Shown here piece by piece: positions 41,125-50,230 of a stretch of DNA of 64,000 nt. Both the position numbers and the translations under genes were made by a program. The notes under the pieces are model-generated. The model saw only the letters and a program-made list of their open reading frames with translations. It ran no database searches and was not told the origin of the DNA. Where the stretch lies: the NCBI RefSeq assembly GCF_000165835.1, contig NC_014640.1:2418001-2482000 (forward strand), written 5' to 3'. Positions within the stretch are counted from its first letter, which is position 1, and each line of letters begins with the position of its first letter. Origin of the DNA: Achromobacter xylosoxidans A8. GTDB taxonomy: Bacteria > Pseudomonadota > Gammaproteobacteria > Burkholderiales > Burkholderiaceae_B.

Positions 41125-42930
41125 TCAATCCGGCGCGCCGGCCTGGGAGCTTTCCTGCTGGCGGGCCCACATGCCGGCGTAGACGCCGCCGTGCGCCAGC
41201 AGTTGCGGATGGCGGCCGCGTTCGACGATGCGGCCCTCGCCCAGCACGATGATCTCGTCCGCGTCCGCCACGGTGGACAGGCGGTGGGCGATGATGAGGG
41301 TGCTGCGGCCCTGGCTGACTTCGCGCAGATTGGCCTGGATCTCACGTTCGGTGTGGCTGTCCAGCGCGCTGGTGGCCTCGTCGAACAGGAAGATGGCGGG
41401 ATTCTTCAGGATGGTGCGGGCGATCGCCACGCGCTGCTTTTCGCCGCCGGACAGCTTCAGCCCGCGTTCGCCGACCATGGTCTGGTAGCCGTCCGGCATG
41501 GCCATGATCAGGTCGTGGATGTGCGCCAGGCGCGCCGCCGCCTGGATCTCGCCCTCGGTGGCGCCGGGACGGCCGTAGCCGATGTTGTAGAGGATGGTGT
41601 CGTTGAACAGCACGGTGTCCTGCGGCACGACGCCGATCGCGGCCCGCAGGCTGGCTTGCGTCACTTCGCGCACGTCCTGACCGTCGATGAGGATGGCGCC
41701 GCCATCGGCGTCATAGAAGCGGAACAGCAGGCGCGCGATGGTCGATTTTCCGGCGCCCGAGGTGCCGACGACGGCCACGGTCCTGCCGGCCGGGATGGTG
41801 AAGCTGACGCCCTTCAGGATGGGCCGGCGCGTGTCGTAGCCGAAATGCACGTCGCGGAATTCCACCTCGCCGCCGGTCACGCGCAGCGGCTGGGCATCGG
41901 GCCGGTCGGCCACTTCGCGGTCTTGTCCCAGCAGTTCGAACATGCGCTCCATGTCGATGATGGCCTGCTTGATCTCGCGGTACACGAAGCCGAAGAAGCT
42001 CAGCGGCTGGTACAGCTGCAGCAGGTAGGTGTTGACCAGGACGAAATCGCCCAGCGTGTAGCGGCCCTCGGCGATGCCGGTGGCGGCCATCCACATGACC
42101 AGGGTCAGGCCCACCGAGATGATGGCGGCCTGGCCGACGTTGAGGACGGACAGGCTGACCTGGCTGCGCACGGCGGCGCGCTCGTAGCGGGTGAGCGAGG
42201 CGTCGTAGCGGCGGGCCTCATGCTCTTCGTTGCCGAAGTACTTGACCGTTTCGTAGTTCAGCAGGCTCTCGATGGCCTTGGTGTTGGCTTCGGAGTCGGT
42301 TTCGTTCATCTGGCGCCGGAACTTGGCGCGCCATTCCGTGACCAGCAGCGTATACGCCATGTACAGCGTGACGGTGGCGCCGGTGGCCAGCGCCAGCCAG
42401 ATGTCGAACATCTTCCACAGCACGATACAGACCAGCCCGATTTCGAAGAAGGTCGGCAGAATGCTGAAGAGCAGGAACGACAGCAGGGTCTGGATGCCCT
42501 TGGTGCCGCGTTCGATGGCGCGGTTCAGGCCGCCGGTCTGGCGCGTCAGGTGAAAGCGCAGCGACAGTGCGTGCAGGTGGCGAAAGACCTGCAGCCCGAC
42601 CGCGCGGATGGCGTGCTGCCCGACCCGGGCGAAGATGGCATCGCGCAGCTCCGAGAACAGCAGCGACAGCACCCGGGCGGTGCCATAGGCCAGGATCAGG
42701 CCCAGCGGCACCGTGACGGCCCCCGGCGCGCCCTTGCCCAATTCGTCGATGGCCTGCTTGTACAGCAGGGGGACATAGACCGTGGCCGCCTTGGCCGCGA
42801 ACAGGCATAGCAGGGCTGCGACGACGCGCGCCTTCAGACCAGTTTCGCCGGGCGGCCAGAGATAGGGGAAAAGGGTGCGCAGGGTGGAGAAACCGCCGCG
42901 GCGCTCGGGCCGCGTGTCAGGAGCGTTCAT
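41125..42930 (-). CDS. Atm1-like ABC half-transporter (permease-ATPase fusion)
   Basis: 601 residues from MNAPDTRPERRGG. Six-helix exporter domain (about 30-330), with NETDSEANTKAIESLLNYETVKYFGNEEHEARRY, a glutathione-site segment of Atm1-type proteins, and then an ATPase: Walker A GTSGAGKST, signature LSGGEKQRVAIARTI, Walker B IFLFDEATSALD, switch His in IIAHRLST. Atm1 relatives export glutathione-linked or sulfur compounds tied to Fe-S biogenesis or metal tolerance. Downstream lies a Rieske gene. Confidence 0.92.
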   Translation of the reverse strand: MNAPDTRPERRGGFSTLRTLFPYLWPPGETGLKARVVAALLCLFAAKAATVYVPLLYKQAIDELGKGAPGAVTVPLGLILAYGTARVLSLLFSELRDAIFARVGQHAIRAVGLQVFRHLHALSLRFHLTRQTGGLNRAIERGTKGIQTLLSFLLFSILPTFFEIGLVCIVLWKMFDIWLALATGATVTLYMAYTLLVTEWRAKFRRQMNETDSEANTKAIESLLNYETVKYFGNEEHEARRYDASLTRYERAAVRSQVSLSVLNVGQAAIISVGLTLVMWMAATGIAEGRYTLGDFVLVNTYLLQLYQPLSFFGFVYREIKQAIIDMERMFELLGQDREVADRPDAQPLRVTGGEVEFRDVHFGYDTRRPILKGVSFTIPAGRTVAVVGTSGAGKSTIARLLFRFYDADGGAILIDGQDVREVTQASLRAAIGVVPQDTVLFNDTILYNIGYGRPGATEGEIQAAARLAHIHDLIMAMPDGYQTMVGERGLKLSGGEKQRVAIARTILKNPAIFLFDEATSALDSHTEREIQANLREVSQGRSTLIIAHRLSTVADADEIIVLGEGRIVERGRHPQLLAHGGVYAGMWARQQESSQAGAPD

Positions 42931-43272
42931 GGTCAGGGCCGGGAGGGTTATGCATGGGCCGGCGGGCCGTCGGAAGCGCATTATCGGCTACGGGCGGCAT
43001 TTCTGCCGTGGGGCCGCGCCAGGGGCGGGAATAGCTGCTTTGGCGGGGGGCATTCAAGGAATTGGCGGCCGTGGGGGTATTATCGGCCTCACGGCCCCTG
43101 GGATGTGTGCACCTCTCCCGGGGGTTTTCAATCCGGCACGGTGACTCGGGCGCAGCCTGGCGGGCCCGTTCTTTACTATCTCAACCAAGGACGAAGCCTG
43201 GCTGCCCCTTGGTTGCGCGACCCGGCGCATATTCGCCGCGCGGACGTCGCGTCGCAAGCTACGGAGGTTCTT

Positions 43273-44100
43273 ATGGCGAAAGTACCCGCAGTGAAATTGA
43301 ACGACGGCGGCAAGATTCCCCAGCTGGGCCTGGGCGTCTGGCAGGTGCCGAACGATCAGGCGGCCGCAAGCGTGAAAGAGGCGCTGGCGGCCGGCTACCG
43401 CTCGGTGGACACCGCGGCCATCTATGGCAACGAGGCTGGCGTGGGCGAGGGCCTGCGCGCGGCCGGCGTGGCCCGCAAGGATCTGTACGTCACGACCAAG
43501 CTCTGGAACGACAGGCACGGCTACGACGAGGCCCACAAAGCCATGGACGAGAGCCTGGAAAAACTGGGCCTGGCCTATGTGGACCTGTACCTGATCCATT
43601 GGCCCGTGGCTGGCAGCACCAAGTTCGTGGATGCCTGGAAGGCCATGATCGAAATGAAGGAAGACGGCCGCGCGCGTTCGATCGGCGTGTCCAATTTCAC
43701 CCAGGCCAACCTGGAACGGTTGATCGACGCCTCCGGCGTGACGCCGGCGGTCAATCAGGTCGAACTGCACCCCGGCTTCACCCAGCGCGCGCTGCGGGAC
43801 TTCCATGCCAGGCACGGCATCGCGACGGAGTCATGGAGCCCCCTGGCCCAGGGCGGCGTGGCGAAGGACAAGGTCATCCTGGACCTGGCGCAGAAGCACG
43901 GCAAGTCGCCCGCCCAGGTGACGCTGCGCTGGCACCTGCAGAACGATCTGATCGTGATTCCGAAGTCGGTGACGCCGGCCCGCATCCGCGAGAACATCGA
44001 TGTCTTCGACTTCGAGCTGTCGGCGGCGGACATGGCCGCCATCGACGGTATCAAGGAAGGCGGACGCCTGGGGCCGGACCCGGAAGTGTTTGGCAAGTAG
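43273..44100 (+). CDS. aldo/keto reductase (AKR5-type)
   Basis: 275 residues from ATG 43273, with GGAGG six bases upstream. The catalytic tetrad is in order: Asp in GYRSVDTAAIYGNE, Tyr of the same segment, Lys in VTTKLWN and His in LIHWPVAG. C-terminal IPKSVTPARIRENIDVFDF binds NADPH. It resembles 2,5-diketo-D-gluconate reductases and methylglyoxal-reducing AKRs such as DkgA. It is a single-gene unit; the 342-bp gap before it (42931-43272) shows no gene. Confidence 0.94.
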   Translation: MAKVPAVKLNDGGKIPQLGLGVWQVPNDQAAASVKEALAAGYRSVDTAAIYGNEAGVGEGLRAAGVARKDLYVTTKLWNDRHGYDEAHKAMDESLEKLGLAYVDLYLIHWPVAGSTKFVDAWKAMIEMKEDGRARSIGVSNFTQANLERLIDASGVTPAVNQVELHPGFTQRALRDFHARHGIATESWSPLAQGGVAKDKVILDLAQKHGKSPAQVTLRWHLQNDLIVIPKSVTPARIRENIDVFDFELSAADMAAIDGIKEGGRLGPDPEVFGK

Positions 44101-44107
44101 CCGTGTT

Positions 44108-44138
44108 GCGCGCGGGCGGCGCCTGGCGCGCCGCGCGC
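44108..44138. terminator. hairpin between convergent genes
   Basis: GCGCGCGG (44108-44115) pairs with CCGCGCGC (44131-44138), with further GC pairing inside, in the 39-base gap between the convergent aldo/keto reductase and 61-aa genes. There is no T-run. Confidence 0.4.
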
Positions 44139-44139
44139 G

Positions 44140-44325
44140 CTACGGTTTCAGCGGAAACACCCAATAGCGTGCGATCACCGCCAGCAGGATGGCCAGGGAA
44201 GTCCAGGACGCCCAGTGCCAGCCTCCCGTGCCCAGCAGGGCGGCCAGCAAGCCGAACACGCTGAGCACGCCCAGCAGGATCGGGGCGCCCCAGACAAACA
44301 TGAAACCACGGGCTGTCTTGCTCAT
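44140..44325 (-). CDS. 61-aa two-helix membrane protein
   Basis: 61 residues (MSKTARGFMFVWGAPILLGVL...), with two hydrophobic helices (about 9-30 and 38-55). Its ATG overlaps the TGA of the upstream PepSY gene (ATGA), indicating translational coupling and a shared function. Small helical partners of this kind follow PepSY-type iron genes in several proteobacteria as DUF-type genes; the exact role is unknown. Confidence 0.75.
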   Translation of the reverse strand: MSKTARGFMFVWGAPILLGVLSVFGLLAALLGTGGWHWASWTSLAILLAVIARYWVFPLKP

Positions 44326-45497
44326 GCGGGAGTCCTTTTGGGGATGGCGGCGGCTTGGTGTTTGCGCACGAGTTCGGCGATGCGCGCTTCGGTGGCGCGG
44401 CGGCGGGCCAGCCAGAGATAGAGGCCGCTGACCAGGACCACGATCGTGATGACGTCCAGCAGCGCCCAGATGATTTTCAAGGGCAGGCCGCCATAGTCGC
44501 CGAAGTGCAGCGGGCGCGAGACTTCCAGCGCGGTCAGGTACCAGGGCATCTTGGCCACGGTGGTCAGTTCGCCGGTCTTGCCGTCCACCAGCACGGGCGT
44601 GTTCAGCTTGGAGGTCAGCGGCGTGTCGCCGCGCATCCAGGTGATGTAGTGGTGGGGGCTGCCGAAGGCGTTGCCGGGGAAGGCGATGAAGGACACTTCG
44701 TTGCCGGGCAGGGCCTTGCGGGCCGTATCGGCGGCGGCATGGGCCGATGCCAGCTCGGTGGGCACGCTCTGGCCCTTGTAGGGTTCCAGGATGCGCACCA
44801 GTTCGGTCGACTGCCACAGGCGGAACAGCGGCGTGGACAGCTCATTGATCACGCCAGTGATGCCCACTACGAAGGCCCAGACCAGCGTCACGATACCCAG
44901 CAGATTATGCAGGTCCAGCCATTTCAGGCGGGTGGAGCGGGTGGCGCGCACGGTGCCGAATTCCAGCTTCTTCATGAAGGGGCCGTAGAGCACCACGCCG
45001 GAAACGATGGCCACGCAGAACAGCAGCCCCATGAAGCCCAGGAACAGCTCGCCGGGCAACCCCGCGAACAGGTCCACGTGCAGCGCCAGCATGATGCCCA
45101 TGAAGGAAAACTTGTCCTGCGTGTAGAGCGGGCCGTCCAGCAGCACGTCGCCGGTGCGCGCGTCCATGCGCACGGCGTGGCCGGACACCTGGCCGTCGCC
45201 GGGCGTTTTCGCCATGCCCACATAGACTTGCGGCTCGTCGGGGTCGAAGAACAGGTAGTCGACGACTTCGCCCGGATACATGGCGCGGGCGCTGTCGACC
45301 AACTGGTCGAGGTTGGCGCGAGGGGTCGAGGCCGGCACGTCGGACAGCGGCTTGCCATCGTCGAGCCAGTGTTCGATCTCGTGGTGAAACACCAGAGGCA
45401 AACCGGTAAGACAGATGATGAGCAGGAAGATCGTGCAGACCAGGCTGGTCCATTTGTGGACCAGGTACCAGGTTTTGATGGTGGACGCGGCAGTCAT
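44322..45497 (-). CDS. PepSY-associated transmembrane protein (iron-regulated type)
   Basis: 391 residues from MTAASTIKTWYLVHKWTSLVCTIFLLIICLTGLPLVF. Four membrane helices, with HKW and HHEIEHWLDDGKP motifs of the PepSY-TM family and periplasmic segments with WYLTALEVSRPLHFGDYGGLPLKIIWALLD. Relatives work as siderophore-reducing or iron-release membrane proteins (for example FoxB-like), probably binding heme by conserved histidines. A Fur-like palindrome 40 bases upstream supports iron control. Confidence 0.85.
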   Translation of the reverse strand: MTAASTIKTWYLVHKWTSLVCTIFLLIICLTGLPLVFHHEIEHWLDDGKPLSDVPASTPRANLDQLVDSARAMYPGEVVDYLFFDPDEPQVYVGMAKTPGDGQVSGHAVRMDARTGDVLLDGPLYTQDKFSFMGIMLALHVDLFAGLPGELFLGFMGLLFCVAIVSGVVLYGPFMKKLEFGTVRATRSTRLKWLDLHNLLGIVTLVWAFVVGITGVINELSTPLFRLWQSTELVRILEPYKGQSVPTELASAHAAADTARKALPGNEVSFIAFPGNAFGSPHHYITWMRGDTPLTSKLNTPVLVDGKTGELTTVAKMPWYLTALEVSRPLHFGDYGGLPLKIIWALLDVITIVVLVSGLYLWLARRRATEARIAELVRKHQAAAIPKRTPA

Positions 45498-45536
45498 GGG
45501 GGGCGGGCCCTTGCAGGCGCGGGTTGGAGAAAACTG

Positions 45537-45570
45537 GATATTATCGCGAATAATATCGATTCTCGTAACC
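45537..45570 (-). promoter_or_regulatory. Fur-box-like palindrome upstream of the PepSY gene
   Basis: GATATTAT (45537-45544) and ATAATATC (45550-45557) are perfect inverted arms around CGCGA, continued by CGATTCTCGT, which resembles another Fur half-site set. The site lies 40-60 bases before the PepSY ATG on the minus strand, where a Fur dimer would repress it under iron sufficiency. Confidence 0.55.
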
Positions 45571-45670
45571 AAATTTTGACCATGGCCTTGCTAGGGGGGG
45601 CAGCCGGGTGGGCTTGAAAGCGGGTTAAAAAGAGGGATCCAGCATCAACCCAGTGGCAGTCCTGATCATC

Positions 45671-46384
45671 ATGGAGCAGCGTTTTCTCAAAGTCCCGCGC
45701 AACCAGCTAGGCCGCGATTTTGCGGTGGGCGACCTGCATGGGCATTTTTCCCGCCTGCAGGAAAGCCTGGACCAGTTGGGCTTCGATCCGTCCCGGGATC
45801 GATTGTTTTCCGTCGGCGACCTGGTGGACCGCGGTCCGGAAAGCGAGGCCGCGCTGGAATGGCTGGCCCGGCCCTGGTTCCACGCGGTCCAGGGCAATCA
45901 CGAGGATTACGCGATCCGCCACGTACGCACCGGGCAGGTGGACGTGGACAACTGGCGCGGCTACGGCGGCGGCTGGTTCCTGGACCTGCCCTCGGATCGG
46001 CAGCAGGTGTTCGCCGAGGCCTTCGCGCAATTGCCTATCGCCATCGAGGTTGAAACGCTGGAAGGGGCAGTGGGGCTGCTGCATGCCGATTGTCCTGTGC
46101 TGTTCTGGCCGCGGCTGGAATCCGCCTTGCAGGACCGCTACCGGCGCACCAGCGCTGCATGCCAGTGGTCGCGCGACCGCCTGCGGCAGATGGACCGCAC
46201 CGGCATCCGGGGCGTACGGGCGGTGGTGGCCGGGCACACGCCGGTGCCGGCGCCCTTGCTCTTGGGCAACGTCTATCACATCGACACCGAGGGCTGGAAA
46301 TCCGGCTACTTCACCTTCCTGGACCTGGAATCCCTGCAGGCCTGGCCGCGCGAGGTCGTGACCGAACTCGCGGAGCAGGAATAG
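45671..46384 (+). CDS. PPP-family serine/threonine phosphatase
   Basis: 237 residues from MEQRFLKVPRN; a GTG six codons earlier is possible. The metallophosphatase signature is complete: GDLHGH near 20, GDLVDRG near 48 and GNHE near 75, with later histidines (LLHADCP, AGHTPV). It resembles enterobacterial PrpA/PrpB and lambda-type phosphatases, which dephosphorylate proteins with two bound metal ions. It is convergent with the PBP1A gene. Confidence 0.9.
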   Translation: MEQRFLKVPRNQLGRDFAVGDLHGHFSRLQESLDQLGFDPSRDRLFSVGDLVDRGPESEAALEWLARPWFHAVQGNHEDYAIRHVRTGQVDVDNWRGYGGGWFLDLPSDRQQVFAEAFAQLPIAIEVETLEGAVGLLHADCPVLFWPRLESALQDRYRRTSAACQWSRDRLRQMDRTGIRGVRAVVAGHTPVPAPLLLGNVYHIDTEGWKSGYFTFLDLESLQAWPREVVTELAEQE

Positions 46385-46396
46385 CAGGCTTGAATT

Positions 46397-46415
46397 CCCG
46401 GCGGCTGGCGCCGGG
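46397..46415. terminator. hairpin between phosphatase and PBP1A genes
   Basis: CCCGGCG (46397-46403) pairs with CGCCGGG (46409-46415) around GCTGG in the 36-base gap between the convergent genes. No T-run follows, so it is only a likely terminator. Confidence 0.45.
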
Positions 46416-46420
46416 ACCGG

Positions 46421-49012
46421 TTACAGCGGCCGGGCGGCCACCGGTCCGGCGCCGCTGACGGCGCTGGCGCGGGCAGGGGTGTCGGCGTCCACGCGCGGCA
46501 CGGGGATGGGCGGGATGACAGGCACATTGCCGGCCGGCGCGCCGCCCGCGGGCGCCACGGGGACGGGCAGGGCCACGGGCGGTTGGCCAGGACTGCTCTG
46601 CGGCACGGCGCCGCTGGGTGGCAAGGGCTTGACCGAAGTGTCCACGCCGTCCGTCGAACGGTTGTTGTTCAGGAAATCGGTCAGCGCATCGCCCGAGGAC
46701 AGGTCCAGCGAGGCCACGGCCTGGCCCGGCGGGAACTCCGCGAAATAGTATTCGCCGTTGTCCACGATGAGGCCGTCCGGGCGCGGCGCGGGTTTGGTTT
46801 CGGGCACGCCCTTCAAGGCCGGCTGCATGTAGTCCAGCCAGGTGCTCAGGGCCAGGCCGCTGCCGAATTCGTTGGTGCCCAGCGACTTGGGCTGATCAAA
46901 GCCCATCCAGACCGTGGTGGCCAGGCCGGACGTGAAGCCGGAGAACCAGACGTCCACGGCCTCGTTGGTGGTGCCGGTCTTGCCGCCGATGTCATTGCGT
47001 TTGAGCACCTGGTGCGCGCGGGCGGCGGTGCCGCTGACCGTCACGCCGCGCAGGATGTCGTCCATGACCCAGGCGGTGCGGGGATCGATGGCGCGCGCCT
47101 GCTCGTCGCCGGCGACCACCGGCTGCGCCTTCATCAACACGTTGCCCGACCGGTCCGTGACGTGGTCGACCAGGTAGGGGGTGACGCGGTAGCCGCCGTT
47201 GGCGAACACGCTGTAGCCGTTGACCACCTGCAGCGGCGTGGCGCCGCCCGCGCCCAGGGCCAGCGGCAGCACGGCCGGCCAGCGCGACTTGTCGAAGCCG
47301 AAGCGGGTCAGGTAGTCCTGGGCATACTGCGGCGAAATGGCCTGCAGGATGCGGATCGACACCATGTTCTTGGAACGCATGAGGCCCTGGCGCAAGGTCA
47401 GCATGGGTTCGTACTTGTTGCCGTCGTTCTTGGGCTGCCAGGCCTTGGAGCCGGTCTGCTCCGCGGTCAGCATGAAGGGCTGGTCGGAGATCTGCGTGGC
47501 CGGGGTCAGGCCGCGCTCCAGCGCCGCGGCGTAGACGAAGGGCTTGATGTTGGAGCCGGGCTGGCGCCAGGCCTGCGTTACGCGGTTGAAGCCGCCGCGG
47601 TTGTAGTCGAAGCCGCCGATCATGGCGCGAATGGCGCCGTCCTGGGGCACCATCGAGACCAGCGCCGCCTGCAACGTCGGCATGTTGATGATTTCCCAGC
47701 TGTCGCCGTTCTTGTGGATATAGACCACCGAACCGCGGCGCAGGCGCTGGCTGTCGCTGGCCTTGGGATTGAGCGCGCGGGCCACCACTGCCAGCGCCTT
47801 CTTGTCGCTGATGGTGATGATGTCGCGCGCGCTGCGCGCCAGTGTCACTTCGGTGGGGCTGGCGGCCAGCACCACGGCGGTCAGCAGGTCTTCGCTGTCA
47901 GGCGTCTTTTCCTGCACGCCGTCGAGGATCTCGTCCAGCGCGGCAGCGTCCTGCTCGACGCCGTCGGGCAGGTCGATCTGGTCTTCCGGGCCGGGATACA
48001 CGGCGCGGCGGGTGTAGTCCATGACGCCGTCGCGCACGGCGCGGTAGGCGGCTTCCTGGTCCTTGGAATCGATGGTGGTGTAGACATCGATGCCCTTGGA
48101 GTAGGTCTGTTCCTGGAACACGCCGTACATCAGCTGGCGCGCCAGTTCGGCCGGGTAGTCGCCATGGATGGCGAAGCCGCGCGCGCTGGCGCCGTCCGCG
48201 CCGCGGATGGTGAGGCGCTGCTTGAGCGCTTCATCGGCCTGTTCGGGCGTGAGGTAGCCCAGCGTCTTCATGCGGCCCAGCACGTAGTGCTGGCGGATCT
48301 CGGCGCGCGGGAAATTGGTGATGGGGTTGAAGCGCGACGGCGCCTTGGGGATGCCGGCGAGCATCGCGGCCTCGGCCGGCGTCACTTCCGACAAGGGCTT
48401 GCCGAGATAGGTGCGCGAGGCGGCCGCGAAACCATAGGCGCGATGGCCCAGGTAGATCTGGTTCATGTAGAGCTCAAGGATCTGGTCCTTGGAAAGCTCG
48501 GATTCGATCTTGAAAGTGAGCAGCAGCTCGTAGAACTTGCGCGAATAGGTCTTTTCCGACGACAGGTAGAAGTTGCGCGCCACCTGCATCGTGATGGTGC
48601 TGCCGCCCTGGCTCTTGGAACCCTTGACGAGGTTGGTCAGCACCGCGCGCGCCACGCCCATCCAGTCGACGCCGCCATGGCTGTAGAAGCGGTCGTCCTC
48701 GGCCGCCAGCACCGCCTGGCGCATCACCGGCGGGATCTCGTCAAAGCGCAGTACGTTGCGGTGTTCTTCGCCGTATTCGCCGATCAGCACCTTGTCCGCC
48801 GTATAGATGCGCAGCGGCACCCGCGGGCGGTAGTCTGTCATGGCGTGCAGGTCGGGCAGGCTGGGCCAGGCCAGGGCCAGCGCCAGGCCGAGCGCGATGC
48901 CACCGCACACGGCGGCGCCGCCGGCGGCTACGCCAGCCTTGATCAGGATTCGTTTCCAGGGGAGGCCCGGTTTGCCGCCCGGGGTGGCGGAGGATTGCTG
49001 GGGGGTGCTCAT
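46421..49012 (-). CDS. mrcA: penicillin-binding protein 1A
   Basis: 863 residues. One N-terminal membrane helix (about 24-50), a glycosyltransferase domain with EDDRFYSHGGVDW (catalytic Glu) and GGSTITMQVARNFYL, an OB-like insert, and the transpeptidase domain with SXXK in PGSNIKPFVYA, SXN in RSKNMVSI and KTGT in IGGKTGTTNEAVD. A Pro/Val-rich tail of about 110 residues follows. It is a bifunctional murein synthase. The closing Pro-rich segment is low complexity. Confidence 0.96.
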   Translation of the reverse strand: MSTPQQSSATPGGKPGLPWKRILIKAGVAAGGAAVCGGIALGLALALAWPSLPDLHAMTDYRPRVPLRIYTADKVLIGEYGEEHRNVLRFDEIPPVMRQAVLAAEDDRFYSHGGVDWMGVARAVLTNLVKGSKSQGGSTITMQVARNFYLSSEKTYSRKFYELLLTFKIESELSKDQILELYMNQIYLGHRAYGFAAASRTYLGKPLSEVTPAEAAMLAGIPKAPSRFNPITNFPRAEIRQHYVLGRMKTLGYLTPEQADEALKQRLTIRGADGASARGFAIHGDYPAELARQLMYGVFQEQTYSKGIDVYTTIDSKDQEAAYRAVRDGVMDYTRRAVYPGPEDQIDLPDGVEQDAAALDEILDGVQEKTPDSEDLLTAVVLAASPTEVTLARSARDIITISDKKALAVVARALNPKASDSQRLRRGSVVYIHKNGDSWEIINMPTLQAALVSMVPQDGAIRAMIGGFDYNRGGFNRVTQAWRQPGSNIKPFVYAAALERGLTPATQISDQPFMLTAEQTGSKAWQPKNDGNKYEPMLTLRQGLMRSKNMVSIRILQAISPQYAQDYLTRFGFDKSRWPAVLPLALGAGGATPLQVVNGYSVFANGGYRVTPYLVDHVTDRSGNVLMKAQPVVAGDEQARAIDPRTAWVMDDILRGVTVSGTAARAHQVLKRNDIGGKTGTTNEAVDVWFSGFTSGLATTVWMGFDQPKSLGTNEFGSGLALSTWLDYMQPALKGVPETKPAPRPDGLIVDNGEYYFAEFPPGQAVASLDLSSGDALTDFLNNNRSTDGVDTSVKPLPPSGAVPQSSPGQPPVALPVPVAPAGGAPAGNVPVIPPIPVPRVDADTPARASAVSGAGPVAARPL

Positions 49013-49259
49013 TGCAGGCGATTCTAGGGCAGAACGCTATAGACCGCCCAGGGAGCAATAAGGTTTCGGTAACCAAACTTGCCCGGGGGGCGGAAGCAGC
49101 GCAAATGCCGGGGGAATTCAGGGACGGGTTCCAGCATACGCCCGGCGCGGCTTTGTCGCGGTGCTGCGCTGCGGGAACGCACTGAAATGTATTGCGGGCC
49201 GTGACAAACGGCAAGTCCGGTTGCACGCGTCAGCCGCTTTTTAGTTAGCCGTTCTTCAG

Positions 49260-50069
49260 TCAGCTGTTCTTCAGGTAACCCTGCGGCGGGGCGCCCAGCG
49301 CCCGGTGGAACATGGCCGAGAAGGCGCTGGCGCTGCGGTAGCCCAGGTCGGAGGCGATGCGCGCGACCGGCACGCCCTGCGATAGCCGGCACACCGCCTC
49401 GGCCAGCCGGACCTGCTGCACCCACTGCCGGTAGTTCAGCCCCAGTTCCGCCTGGAACAGGCGGATCAGCGTGCGTGCGCTGGCGCCGACTTCGTCGCCC
49501 CAGTCCTCGATGCCGCGTTGCAGCCCGGGATCGTCCAGGATCGCCGCGCAGATGGTCTGCAGGCGGCGGTCGCGCGGCCAGGGGATCTGCAGCGGCGCGA
49601 CGCGCGCGGCGGCCAGCTCGGACAGGACCAGGGCGGCGATCTGCTCCGCCCGGCCGCCCAGCGGGTACTCGATGGGTTCGGCGGTCAGCGCCAGGATCAG
49701 TTCGCGCAGCAGGCCGCTGACCTCGACCACCTGGCATTGCGGCCAGTAGCCGCAGGCGGTCTCGGCTTCGAGGTAGAGCGAGCGCATGGACACCGCGCCC
49801 ACCATGTCCACGCCATGCGGCACGCCCGCCGGCACCCATAGCGCGCGCAGCGGCGGCAGGGCCCAGAAGCCGCTGGGGGTGGTGACGCGCATCACGCCTT
49901 CGACCGCGTAGACCAGCTGGGCGCGCGGGTGGGAATGGGTGCCCGTCCGGGTGCCGGGCGGGAATTCCTTGGCCATGGCCGTCACCGCGCGCGGCCGGTG
50001 CTGGTAGTCCTGCGGATTGACGCTGCGGGTGGGATCGGTCAAAAGCAGTCGGGCGGGCATGCGTGTCAC
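49260..50069 (-). CDS. AraC-family transcriptional regulator
   Basis: 269 residues. N-terminal cupin-like domain (HSHPRAQLVYAVEGVMRVTTPSGFWALPPLRALWVPAG) and C-terminal double HTH (WVQQVRLAEAVCRLSQGVPVARIASDLGYRSASAFSAMFHRALGAPPQGY). This layout matches NimR-like AraC proteins, which regulate a divergent MFS exporter. Here the divergent neighbour is an Fsr-type exporter, 161 bases away. A start three codons later (MPARLL) is possible. Confidence 0.93.
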   Translation of the reverse strand: MTRMPARLLLTDPTRSVNPQDYQHRPRAVTAMAKEFPPGTRTGTHSHPRAQLVYAVEGVMRVTTPSGFWALPPLRALWVPAGVPHGVDMVGAVSMRSLYLEAETACGYWPQCQVVEVSGLLRELILALTAEPIEYPLGGRAEQIAALVLSELAAARVAPLQIPWPRDRRLQTICAAILDDPGLQRGIEDWGDEVGASARTLIRLFQAELGLNYRQWVQQVRLAEAVCRLSQGVPVARIASDLGYRSASAFSAMFHRALGAPPQGYLKNS

Positions 50070-50230
50070 TTCCGGCGTAAGGATGAGAGAGTCGGCTCAA
50101 GTGCGGTTTCCGTATTTTGTCACTTAAACGACGAAAGTTGGCATATGGGATCCGGCCCGGATTCCTACACTGGCAGCAGGTCTCGGCACGGTGCCGGGCA
50201 TGCCCATCCCCTTATTCGCGTCCGTCGCTC

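Noticed and set aside
40963-42810. 615-codon plus-strand frame over the Atm1-like gene
   Set aside because: The minus-strand ABC exporter has all ATPase motifs; this frame is low-complexity Asp/Gly/Val-rich shadow.
46583-49027. 814-codon open frame opposite the PBP1A gene
   Set aside because: PBP1A motifs on the other strand are complete; the shadow is Val/Gly/His-rich and featureless.
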